A stretch of DNA of 7,665 nucleotides from Lachnospiraceae bacterium (GCA_020860745.1 JAJBTR010000311.1:1-7665), one strand, 5' to 3'; positions 1 through 5,672 are shown, counted from the stretch's first letter. Program-made: numbers and translations. Notes: generated by a model from the sequence alone, not told the origin.

Positions 1-246
1 TTTTGTTATTTTTGGCATCCGGGAAAGAAATGCTGCAGCTTGGGTGAGAAGAATTGCTTTTATATCATTCCGGAGGAGGAAGCGCCGGAGCCGACCAGAT
101 GCGATGACTGTCCTTATGGGCGGGTTGCTCCCTGTATTGGCTGGTGTACAGTCGATGTACTGGAAGCAGTCCTTGGGAAACGGATGTCGGGAAAAAGTCA
201 GAAGAGGAGGCGGAGAAATGCCTGTATTCCGTGTAGAGAAAAATGA
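1..246 (+). CDS. Small cysteine-rich protein, 5' end outside window
   Basis: The frame is open from base 1 to a TGA at 244-246, so the gene probably begins upstream of the window; a TTG at 40 is the only plausible internal start and lacks a good ribosome binding site. The visible protein has a compact cysteine motif, CDDC followed by seven residues and then CIGWC (C-x2-C-x7-C-x3-C), and a second CIPC pair near the C-terminus after a basic RRRR run. Such spacing is typical of a small zinc-binding fold, but no specific family is recognised. The 3' end overlaps the replication initiator gene by 29 bases, so the two are probably co-transcribed and translationally coupled. The last 20 or so codons overlap that gene's ribosome binding site and start, so they are less certain than the central cysteine cluster. 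Confidence 0.5.
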   Translation, partial: FCYFWHPGKKCCSLGEKNCFYIIPEEEAPEPTRCDDCPYGRVAPCIGWCTVDVLEAVLGKRMSGKSQKRRRRNACIPCREK

Positions 247-958
247 AAATTATACGACCATGAGCAACTGCCATTTGAAAGATCCGCGGCTTTCCCTGAA
301 AGCGAAGGGATTGCTCTCAGTGTTCTTGAGCCTGCCAGATTCATGGAAATACAGTGTGGGTGGTCTTGCAAAGATCTGCAAGGAGGGGAAGAGCGGTATC
401 TGTTCCGGGTTAAAAGAATTGGAGGCTGCCGGATATCTGCGGCGGGAGCGTAGAAGGGATGAACGGGGGCAGCTCCGCGAAAACCTTTATATTATCTTTG
501 AATCGCCGCGGGATGGCTCCGGCTCACCTAAGTCTGAAAATCCAGCGCTGGATAATCCTACACTGGAAAAGCCTGTACAGGAAAAACCTGCGTTGGATAA
601 TCCTGAGCTGGAAAAACCTGTGCTGGAAAATCGCGCACAATTAAATAAAGAAGTATTAAATAAAAAAGAATTAAATACGGATTCAATCAAGGGAGGAAGT
701 GAGAAAGAGCCGCGGCACAAGTATGGGGAGTACAGCAATGTCCTCCTGACTGATTCGGAGTATCAATCCCTGCGGCAGGAATTCCCCCAGGATTACCGAC
801 AGCGGATTGAGCGGCTTTCTGAGTATATGGCTTCCACCGGGAAATCTTACAAGAACCATCTTGCCACGATCCGCAGCTGGGCTAGGAAAGACAGGAGGGA
901 GCCAACAAAGAAATACAGCCATGACAATTACAGATGCGAGGAGGGAGAGAGCCTATGA
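218..958 (+). CDS. Replication initiator / replisome organizer (winged-helix N-domain, DUF6017-like C-domain)
   Basis: Predicted 246-aa DNA-binding protein that should recognise the element's origin and recruit the helicase loader encoded next. The start ATG at 218 follows a strong GAGGAGGCGG site at 204-213; the frame stays open upstream to an ATG at 44, but that would cover the cysteine-rich gene. Residues about 1-95 (MPVFRVEKNENYTTMSN through the LYIIFE strand) match the winged-helix domain of ICE RepA-like and phage replisome-organizer proteins. Residues about 105-155 form a low-complexity linker of five-residue units of the type L-(D/E)-(N/K)-P-x, ending in Asn/Lys-rich repeats. The C-terminal part (YSNVLLTDSEYQSL ... 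SYKNHLATIRSWARKD) is a conserved module seen in many Firmicutes mobile-element replication proteins. The stop overlaps the dnaC-like start (ATGA). Whether it initiates theta replication or only assists the excised circle is not shown. Confidence 0.8.
   Translation: MPVFRVEKNENYTTMSNCHLKDPRLSLKAKGLLSVFLSLPDSWKYSVGGLAKICKEGKSGICSGLKELEAAGYLRRERRRDERGQLRENLYIIFESPRDGSGSPKSENPALDNPTLEKPVQEKPALDNPELEKPVLENRAQLNKEVLNKKELNTDSIKGGSEKEPRHKYGEYSNVLLTDSEYQSLRQEFPQDYRQRIERLSEYMASTGKSYKNHLATIRSWARKDRREPTKKYSHDNYRCEEGESL
548..677 (+). repeat. 15-bp tandem repeats plus AT-rich repeats inside the initiator gene (candidate origin)
   Basis: Six consecutive 15-bp units run from 548 to 637, of the type CTGGAAAAxCCTGTG or CTGGATAATCCTxxx. 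They are followed by an A+T-rich stretch in which TTAAATA recurs at 641, 656 and 671, again 15 bases apart. This layout of iterons beside an AT-rich unwinding region resembles the origin inside lambda gene O and inside phage replisome-organizer genes. The repeats also encode a periodic linker (L-E-K-P-V), so protein-level repetition alone could explain them. Origin function is inferred. Confidence 0.5.
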
Positions 959-1785
959 ATGATGTGTTATCCTCTTTCCTGGAACGCTTTACAAAGACCG
1001 AACCATCCGAGAATGAATATCTCGGCGAGGGCGGTCTTTTTTTCTGCCGGAAATGCCATACGCCGACGCAGTGCCGGATCGAGGTTGGAGATGTAACACG
1101 CATTGTCTCCTGCATCTGCCGGTGCCAGCAGGAAGAACTGGCACGGCGCAAGCGGGAAGATGAGGAAACAGAACGGCTGGAACGGATTAGCAGGTTAAAA
1201 GCCAACGGCATCCAGGATAAAGCCCTGCTCGGCTGGACCTTTGCCATTGCAGAGGACTCTCCCACTGTCCGGATGGCGAAACGGTATGTGGAACAGTGGC
1301 CGGAAGTCAAAAACCGTAACCTTGGTCTGCTCCTTTGGGGTGATGTTGGGACAGGAAAATCTTTTATCGCAGCCTGCATCGCCAACGCCCTGATGGAGAA
1401 AGGCATCCCGGTGCTGATGACGAATTTTTCAAAGATTCTGAATCAGATGGGCGGGATGTATTCAGACGAACGGTACCGGTATATCGCCTCTCTCTCAGCC
1501 TATGACATGCTGGTGATTGACGATTTGGGGATTGAGCGCAGTACCGAGTATGCACTCGAACAGGTCTATGCGGTCATCGATGAGCGTTACAAAACCGGGA
1601 AACCGCTGATCATCACGACAAACCTGACGGTGAGCCAGATGAAGAACCCGGAGGATGTCGCCCACGCGAGGATCTACAGCAGGGTGCTGGAATTATGTAC
1701 TCCCGTACAGGTGCATGGCAATGACCGGCGGGCAGAGATCGGCCGTGGCAAGCAGGAACTTGTGAAGAATATCATCCGCGGATAA
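955..1785 (+). CDS. DnaC/IstB-like AAA+ helicase-loader ATPase
   Basis: Predicted 276-aa cytoplasmic ATPase that would load the replicative helicase at the origin marked by the upstream initiator. ATG 955 overlaps the previous stop (ATGA) and follows GAGGAGGGAGAG at 938-949; an in-frame ATG at 934 lies before that site and is rejected. Residues 31-57 hold a zinc-ribbon-like cluster (CRKC at 31-34, CICRC at 53-57), followed by a charged helical linker. The AAA+ core has Walker A GDVGTGKS at 129-136, Walker B LVIDD at 186-190, a sensor-like TTN at 221-223 and a likely arginine finger in RIYSRVLE near 239-246. Length and domain order match DnaC-like proteins of Firmicutes ICEs and phages. IstB transposition helpers share the fold, but there is no IS21 transposase beside it. 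All catalytic motifs are intact. Confidence 0.88.
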   Translation: MNDVLSSFLERFTKTEPSENEYLGEGGLFFCRKCHTPTQCRIEVGDVTRIVSCICRCQQEELARRKREDEETERLERISRLKANGIQDKALLGWTFAIAEDSPTVRMAKRYVEQWPEVKNRNLGLLLWGDVGTGKSFIAACIANALMEKGIPVLMTNFSKILNQMGGMYSDERYRYIASLSAYDMLVIDDLGIERSTEYALEQVYAVIDERYKTGKPLIITTNLTVSQMKNPEDVAHARIYSRVLELCTPVQVHGNDRRAEIGRGKQELVKNIIRG

Positions 1786-1816
1786 GGAGGTGGTACCTAT
1801 GGCAAGAGATGGATAA
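1784..1816 (+). other. Strong ribosome binding site with a five-codon ORF
   Basis: AAGGAGG at 1784-1790 sits eight bases before ATG 1799, which opens a frame of only five codons (M-A-R-D-G) ending in TAA at 1816. A second AGGT-type site at 1846-1850 then serves parA. The short ORF could be a vestige of a lost small gene or a coupling leader that keeps ribosomes on the message between the dnaC-like gene and parA. No function can be assigned. Confidence 0.3.
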
Positions 1817-1860
1817 GTGTGTTTACAAAAATCGAACTTTGATTGGAGGTGTTGAAAGCA

Positions 1861-2688
1861 ATGTCAAAACGGGCAGTTATAACTGCCGTAGTGAACCAGA
1901 AAGGCGGAACCGGGAAGACCACCACCTGTGAAAACCTGGGTATCGGCCTGGCGGCGGCCGGAAAAAAGGTGCTCCTGGTCGACACCGACCCACAGGCCAG
2001 CCTGACGATTTCCCTGGGGTACCCGCAGCCGGATGATCTGCCTGTTACTCTGTCAGACCTGATGCTGAAGACCCTGAATGATGAGCCGTTACCTGCAGGA
2101 GAAGGGATTCTCCACCATGCGGAGGGAGTTGACCTGATCCCGGCCAACATTGAACTGGCAGGGATGGAAGTATCCCTTGTCAATGCCATGAGCCGGGAGC
2201 AGACACTCGACCGCTGTCTCGATTCGGTGCGTTACAAATACGACAACATCCTTCTGGATTGTATGCCGAGCCTCGGGATGCTGACGGTCAATGTACTGGC
2301 CGCCTCAGACAACGTACTGATCCCAGTGCAGGCGCAGTACCTTTCCGCCAAAGGTCTGGAACAGCTACTCCAGACAGTGAATCGGGTCAAACGCCATATC
2401 AACCCAAAACTGAAGATTGATGGCATTCTGCTCACCATGGTGGACGGGAGGACGAATTATAACAAAGAGATCGCGGATCTGATCCGGGAGACTTACGGGA
2501 AGAAACTGAAAGTATTCGATACGGTAATTCCGCGTTCGGTTCGCGCGGCAGAGATCAGTGCCGAGGGCAAAAGTATTTATGCGCATGACCCGAAGGGGAA
2601 GGTGGCTGCCGCCTACCATGCGCTGACAGAGGAGGTGCTACACAATGAGCAGCAAAAACGCAAACGTCAAATTAGCCAGCTTCGATGA
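1861..2688 (+). CDS. parA: ParA-family partition ATPase
   Basis: Predicted 275-aa Walker-type ATPase that binds DNA non-specifically and, with ParB, segregates the replicating circular form of the element. ATG 1861 follows TTGGAGGT at 1843-1850 with ten bases of spacing; the upstream in-frame TTG at 1843 lies inside that site and is rejected. The deviant Walker A motif KGGTGKTT is at residues 14-21 with the signature lysine K14. The A' motif DTDPQAS is at 41-47 and the Walker B strand ILLDCMPSLG at 130-139. The central and C-terminal parts (LIPVQAQYLSAKGL near 153-166; TVIPRSVRAAEIS near 221-233) are typical of Soj/ParA proteins. There is no N-terminal helix-turn-helix, so it is the short Soj-like type. 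Its 3' end overlaps parB by 44 bases, implying coupled translation. The gene looks intact. Confidence 0.92.
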   Translation: MSKRAVITAVVNQKGGTGKTTTCENLGIGLAAAGKKVLLVDTDPQASLTISLGYPQPDDLPVTLSDLMLKTLNDEPLPAGEGILHHAEGVDLIPANIELAGMEVSLVNAMSREQTLDRCLDSVRYKYDNILLDCMPSLGMLTVNVLAASDNVLIPVQAQYLSAKGLEQLLQTVNRVKRHINPKLKIDGILLTMVDGRTNYNKEIADLIRETYGKKLKVFDTVIPRSVRAAEISAEGKSIYAHDPKGKVAAAYHALTEEVLHNEQQKRKRQISQLR

Positions 2689-3505
2689 TATCTTCTCCAC
2701 CGAGGAAAGCCGCGAAGCTGCCGGTAGGGAACAGGTGCAGGATATCCCGGTATCAGAACTTCATCCGTTTGAGGGACATCCATTCCGCGTGGTGGACGAT
2801 GAGGCCATGACCCGAACGGTGGAAAGCATTTCAAAATATGGAGTGATCGCTCCTCTGTTGGCCCGGCCTGATCCGGATGGCGGATATGAGATCATTTCCG
2901 GGCACCGGCGGTGCCATGCGGCGGAACTGATCGGGCTGGAAACCCTGCCGGTGATCGTAAGGGAGATGGATGATGATGAGGCTATCATTGCGATGGTCGA
3001 TGCCAACCTGCAGAGGGAAACGATCCTGCCGAGTGAACGTGCATGGGCATACAAAATGAAACTGGATGCGATCAAACACCAAGGTGCCCGGACAGATTTA
3101 ACTTTGGCCCAAGTTGGGCCAAAGTTGTCAGCAGCGGATAAAGTGGCTTTGGAAGCAGATGATAGTCGATCACAAGTAAAGCGCTATATTCGCCTAACCA
3201 ACCTTATCCCGGAGCTGATGGATATGGTGGATGAGAAAAAGATTGCGCTTAACCCGGCGGTGGAAATTTCCTACCTTTCACGGGAGGAACAGGAGAATCT
3301 CCTGGAAGCCATGGATTACGCGCAGGCATCCCCTTCCCTCTCCCAGGGGCAGCGCCTGAAAAAGATGAGCCAGGAAGGCAACTGTACCCCGGAAGCTATG
3401 CGGTCTGTTATGAACGAAGTTAAGAAAGGTGATCTGGAACGGGTCACTTTCAACACGAATGAATTGCGGAAATATTTTCCAAAGCCTCACGTTTCTGTTC
3501 AGTAG
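2645..3505 (+). CDS. parB: ParB/Spo0J-family partition protein with an altered C-terminus
   Basis: Predicted 286-aa centromere-binding CTPase acting with ParA. ATG 2645 lies inside the end of parA and follows GGAGGT at 2631-2636. The N-terminal ParB/Srx domain covers about residues 31-125: the IPVSELHPF strand, the CTPase motif GHRRCHAAE at 86-94 and NLQRETILPSERA at 121-133. A helix-turn-helix region follows (about 134-185, ending SQVKRYIRLTNL), then a helical part to about 280. The last residues after KYFPK (PHVSVQ, then TAG) do not resemble the basic helical tail I recall in ICE ParB proteins (KYFPK-SYTP...). The DNA for this end aligns with a repeat found again at 5104, so about 20-25 residues were probably lost by a rearrangement. 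The binding core is whole; loss of dimerisation is possible but unproven. Confidence 0.88.
   Translation: MSSKNANVKLASFDDIFSTEESREAAGREQVQDIPVSELHPFEGHPFRVVDDEAMTRTVESISKYGVIAPLLARPDPDGGYEIISGHRRCHAAELIGLETLPVIVREMDDDEAIIAMVDANLQRETILPSERAWAYKMKLDAIKHQGARTDLTLAQVGPKLSAADKVALEADDSRSQVKRYIRLTNLIPELMDMVDEKKIALNPAVEISYLSREEQENLLEAMDYAQASPSLSQGQRLKKMSQEGNCTPEAMRSVMNEVKKGDLERVTFNTNELRKYFPKPHVSVQ
3100..3126. repeat. Perfect 12-bp inverted repeat inside parB
   Basis: AACTTTGGCCCA at 3100-3111 and TGGGCCAAAGTT at 3115-3126 are exact reverse complements separated by three bases. The stretch encodes a V-G-P-K-L segment just before the helix-turn-helix of ParB. It could be an RNA hairpin, a protein-binding site or chance. 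It does not resemble the Spo0J parS consensus. Confidence 0.5.
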
Positions 3506-3578
3506 AATGACGGGACGTTTGTGGGCTCTAAAAATAAAATATTCTGATTGGAATGAAGACCGCTTTTTCAATAGAAAA
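3485..3578 (+). repeat. Direct repeat, left copy (end of parB and half terminator)
   Basis: By hand alignment this stretch matches 5104-5203 with about 15 mismatches and two gaps, the first 19 bases being the weakest. It includes the last codons of parB, the TAG stop and the left arm of a terminator hairpin (GACCGCTTTTTC). The right arm (GGCGGTC plus T-run) present in the other copy is missing; the sequence changes at about 3579 and leads into the ATPase promoter. It marks the left junction of the cargo region. Confidence 0.7.
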
Positions 3579-3584
3579 TAGCAA

Positions 3585-3613
3585 TTGAAATACGATACAT
3601 TTCATGATAGAAT
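3585..3613 (+). promoter_or_regulatory. Sigma-A-type promoter of the cargo ATPase
   Basis: TTGAAA at 3585-3590 and TAGAAT at 3608-3613 are separated by exactly 17 bases, close to the vegetative consensus. Transcription should start near 3620, leaving a leader of about 38 bases before the ATPase start. It lies immediately beyond the broken repeat, so the cargo gene appears to carry its own promoter. Confidence 0.6.
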
Positions 3614-3628
3614 ACCATTACTAAAAAA

Positions 3629-3642
3629 TGTGCAAATGCACA
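3629..3642. promoter_or_regulatory. Perfect palindrome between promoter and ATPase start
   Basis: TGTGCA-AA-TGCACA is an exact inverted repeat just downstream of the predicted transcription start and six bases before the ribosome binding site (AAGGAG, about 3648-3653). The position suits a repressor operator or a small 5' mRNA hairpin that affects ribosome access. No regulator gene is visible nearby, so control by the ATPase itself is only a guess. Confidence 0.4.
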
Positions 3643-3657
3643 CAAGTAAGGAGCGAC

Positions 3658-4914
3658 ATGATAGAGATTAAAAGAAATTCTTACCTGCAACAGCTAATTG
3701 AAAGAAAAGACAATGGCATGATAAAGGTGGTTACCGGTATTCGTAGATGTGGTAAGTCTTTTTTGCTGTTTACCATCTTTAAGAGATACTTGTTGGAAAA
3801 TGATGTTGATGCCGGCCATATCATTGAGATTGCCCTGGATGGTATTGAGAATGAGGAATTAAGAGATCCGAAGGTTTGCTTCAAATATATCAAGGATGCC
3901 ATGAAGGATAGCGGTAAGTACTATCTTCTTCTGGACGAAGTGCAGTTTATGCCAAAATTTGAAGAAGTGTTAAACAGTCTGCTTCGCATGAGTAATATTG
4001 ATGTGTATGTAACCGGCAGCAACTCCAGGTTCTTGTCCAGTGATATTGTAACTGAATTCCGCGGCAGAGGTGATGAGATTAGAATTTATCCTCTATCCTT
4101 TGCAGAATTTTATTCTGCTTATGAGGGCGATTATGATGATGCCTGGGACGATTATATGACCTATGGTGGGTTGCCGCAGATTGTAAGTTTTCATAGTGAA
4201 CGACAGAAAGCAGAATACCTGAAGAATATTTTCGCCAAGGTCTACCTGAAGGATGTGATTGAAAGAAACAAAATTCAGAGTGTGGACGAAATTGGCATCC
4301 TTGTCGATATCCTTGCCTCTGCAATCGGAGCACCAACGAATCCGTCGAAAATTGCAAATACTTTTGCCAGTGAAAGGCAGATGTCTTACACCAACAAAAC
4401 AATCTCCAATCATATTGATCATCTGGCAGATGCTTTTTTGATTTCTAAGGCCAGCCGATATGATATTAAAGGCAGGAAATATATTGGTGCAAATCTGAAA
4501 TATTATTTTACTGATCTTGGTCTTAGAAACGCCCGTTTGAATTTCAGACAGCAGGAGCCTACTCACATCATGGAGAACATTGCTTACAATGAGTTGCTGA
4601 TCCGTGGCTATAATGTGGATGTGGGTGTTGTTGAGATATTCGATAAGAACAAGGAAGGTAAGCGTATTCGTAAGCAGCTGGAAGTTGACTTTGTCGTAAA
4701 TCAGGGCAACCAGAGATACTATATTCAGGTTGCATACGACATGACTTCGGAAGAAAAGCAGACACAGGAATTTAACTCTCTGCGTAATATACCGGATTCT
4801 TTCAAAAAGATTGTCATTGTGAATGGCACGAAGAAACCGTGGCGTAATGGCGAGGGTTTTGTCATTATGGGAATGAAGTATTTCCTGTTAAATTCAGATA
4901 GTTTAGAATTTTAA
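3658..4914 (+). CDS. AAA_14/DUF4143 ATPase (cargo gene)
   Basis: Predicted 418-aa ATP-binding protein of a family common in gut bacteria and archaea whose cellular role is unsettled. ATG 3658 follows AAGGAG with normal spacing; an in-frame ATG at 3628 lies inside the palindrome before that site. The N-terminal AAA_14 domain has Walker A GIRRCGKS at residues 27-34, Walker B YLLLDEVQ at 89-96, sensor-like TGSNS at 119-123, an FRGRG arginine patch at 134-138 and the family signature YPLSFAEF at 144-151. A winged-helix-like middle follows (about 205-265). The C-terminal DUF4143 part is PD-(D/E)XK-like: E306 in ENIAYNELL, LEVDFVV at 341-347 and YIQVAY at 355-360, where the canonical nuclease lysine is not evident. 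Base composition is clearly more A+T-rich than the flanking ICE genes. It has its own promoter and flanking repeats, and no partner gene beside it, so it looks like independently acquired cargo. It appears intact. Confidence 0.88.
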   Translation: MIEIKRNSYLQQLIERKDNGMIKVVTGIRRCGKSFLLFTIFKRYLLENDVDAGHIIEIALDGIENEELRDPKVCFKYIKDAMKDSGKYYLLLDEVQFMPKFEEVLNSLLRMSNIDVYVTGSNSRFLSSDIVTEFRGRGDEIRIYPLSFAEFYSAYEGDYDDAWDDYMTYGGLPQIVSFHSERQKAEYLKNIFAKVYLKDVIERNKIQSVDEIGILVDILASAIGAPTNPSKIANTFASERQMSYTNKTISNHIDHLADAFLISKASRYDIKGRKYIGANLKYYFTDLGLRNARLNFRQQEPTHIMENIAYNELLIRGYNVDVGVVEIFDKNKEGKRIRKQLEVDFVVNQGNQRYYIQVAYDMTSEEKQTQEFNSLRNIPDSFKKIVIVNGTKKPWRNGEGFVIMGMKYFLLNSDSLEF

Positions 4915-4918
4915 ATGA

Positions 4919-5130
4919 TCTAAAGGCAGTTTCATCCATTCATTCCTTGAGTTCTTGACAAAAATTGCAAAAGGATTGGAATTCGCGCTGAGCCGCAGCC
5001 TTTCCCCGACAATGATATCAGAGTGGAATTTGAAACTGTTATATCAAAAGCCTTTGGATATATGGATATGACATCTGATTTTAATATACATAGAGACTTA
5101 ACATCTCCCGTTGCTGATCCGTCAGAATGA
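4919..5130 (+). pseudogene. Decayed coding remnant, unknown family
   Basis: Two overlapping frames look coding and seem to continue each other. Frame 2 from 4919 reads SFLEFLTKIAKGLEF near 4940-4984; frame 1 reads AEPQPFPDNDIRVEFE and on to DPSE, ending in TGA at 5128-5130. A single indel around 4980-4995 would join them. There is no start codon with a ribosome binding site. The tail codons align in phase with the last codons of parB in the left repeat (S-P-V-A-D versus P-H-V-S-V), so parB appears to have captured the end of a related gene. No family is recognised, and a non-coding explanation remains possible. Confidence 0.35.
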
Positions 5131-5203
5131 ATGACAGGATGTTTATGCTCTCTAAATAATAAAATACTCTGGTTGAAATGAAGGCCGCTTTTTCTATAGA
5201 AAA
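5104..5203 (+). repeat. Direct repeat, right copy (complete terminator side)
   Basis: This is the counterpart of 3485-3578, lying about 1.6 kb downstream on the same strand. Best-conserved blocks include GAATGAC, CTCTAAA, AATAAAATA, CCGCTTTTTC and ATAGAAAA. Unlike the left copy it runs on into the full terminator hairpin. The pair brackets the ATPase gene and the coding remnant; divergence of roughly 15% suggests an old duplication or acquisition from a related element. Confidence 0.7.
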
Positions 5204-5215
5204 GGCGGTCTTTTT
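5183..5215 (+). terminator. Rho-independent terminator
   Basis: A 12-bp stem (GGCCGCTTTTTC at 5183-5194 with GAAAAGGCGGTC at 5199-5210, including two G-T pairs) closes a TATA loop and is followed by TTTTT at 5211-5215. It would end transcripts from the ATPase gene and, before the cargo arrived, those of the upstream operon. Confidence 0.75.
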
Positions 5216-5336
5216 CTGTCAGGAGCAGAAAGGAGGAAAAATGAACCCTGTACGGTCACCCACTTAGGTGAATTTCACTGAAAAATCCAAAAGGCAAAAA
5301 AATTTAAGAAAGGAGATACCTTAATCGCAGTTTTAG
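5216..5336 (+). other. Intergenic stretch with orphan ribosome binding sites and a tiny ORF
   Basis: AAAGGAGG at 5229-5236 precedes ATG 5241, which opens only eight codons (ends TAG 5267). This looks like a gene whose body was deleted just after its start. Alternating inverted arms follow: TCACC at 5256-5260, GGTGA at 5267-5271, and the near-palindrome GTGAATTTCAC at 5268-5278, which could form competing hairpins or a protein site. A second good site, AAAGGAGA at about 5309-5316, has no start codon behind it. No intact gene or clear promoter is visible here. Confidence 0.4.
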
Positions 5337-5376
5337 CAGACCGGGTCGTGAGACATATTCCGGTCTGTTTTCTTTT
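5337..5376 (+). terminator. Rho-independent terminator or attenuator upstream of Maff2
   Basis: CAGACCGG at 5337-5344 pairs with CCGGTCTG at 5360-5367 (8 bp, 15-base loop), followed by TTTTCTTTT at 5368-5376. It is the second terminator between parB and the transfer genes. I see no convincing promoter between it and Maff2 at 5445, so it may act as a conditional attenuator for the transfer operon. Confidence 0.6.
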
Positions 5377-5444
5377 GGATTTTTATGTAAAAAAATGAAA
5401 AACCGACAAGGTAAGTCGATTCTGCGATTTTGGTTTTTGTATTT

Positions 5445-5660
5445 ATGGATTTTTTCAACAGTGCGATAAGCGTATTACAGACCCTTGTGATCGCCCTTGG
5501 CGCGGGCCTCGGAATCTGGGGAGCCATCAACCTTTTGGAAGGATATGGCAACGACAACCCAGGTGCGAAAAGCCAGGGCATGAAACAGCTGATGGCGGGC
5601 GGCGGGGTCGCCCTGATCGGCATCACCCTTGTGCCGCTGTTATCCGGGCTATTCGGCTGA
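5445..5660 (+). CDS. Maff2-family small membrane protein (pilin-like)
   Basis: Predicted 71-aa hydrophobic protein with two membrane helices (about residues 8-31 and 50-70) joined by the conserved polar loop LEGYGNDNPGAKSQGMKQLM. This is the Maff2 family, found in Firmicutes ICE transfer operons directly before the TrbL-like gene. Size and topology resemble VirB2/TrbC pilin subunits, so a role in the conjugation channel or surface structure is likely, though inferred. ATG 5445 gives the family's usual N-terminus (MDFFNSAISVLQ; compare MAFF...). Upstream in-frame codons to 5430 have no better start. Unusually there is no clear purine-rich ribosome binding site before ATG 5445 (the sequence is T-rich), although neighbouring ICE genes have strong ones. 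Two stem-loops follow before the next gene. Confidence 0.85.
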   Translation: MDFFNSAISVLQTLVIALGAGLGIWGAINLLEGYGNDNPGAKSQGMKQLMAGGGVALIGITLVPLLSGLFG

Positions 5661-5672
5661 CGAGGCATAATC

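Noticed and set aside
44..217. N-terminal extension of the replication initiator from ATG 44
   Set aside because: The extension does not fit the family, has no ribosome binding site, and overlaps the cysteine-rich frame; ATG 218 has a strong site and gives the typical N-terminus.
548..637. CRISPR-like array
   Set aside because: The units are contiguous 15-mers with no spacers and lie in a clear coding frame.
487..738. Antisense ORF with a Ser/Gly/Phe repeat pattern
   Set aside because: Its repetition mirrors the sense-strand 15-bp repeats of the initiator; no start signals.
882..1406. Antisense ORF of 174 codons opposite the dnaC-like gene
   Set aside because: It is opposite a gene with all ATPase motifs, and has no recognisable domain or ribosome binding site.
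1809..1931. 40-codon + strand ORF overlapping the parA start
   Set aside because: Mostly an out-of-frame reading of parA, with no ribosome binding site at proper distance.
3628..3657. Upstream ATG for the ATPase gene
   Set aside because: It lies inside the palindrome and only about 8 bases after the expected transcription start, with no ribosome binding site; ATG 3658 has AAGGAG.
5268..5278. GTGAATTTCAC as a parS site
   Set aside because: It is only loosely similar to the Spo0J consensus, occurs once, and this ICE-type ParB may use a different site.
5395..5469. 24-codon ORF running into the Maff2 start, possible leader peptide
   Set aside because: It has a weak upstream site and unremarkable sequence; kept only as a possibility for coupling.
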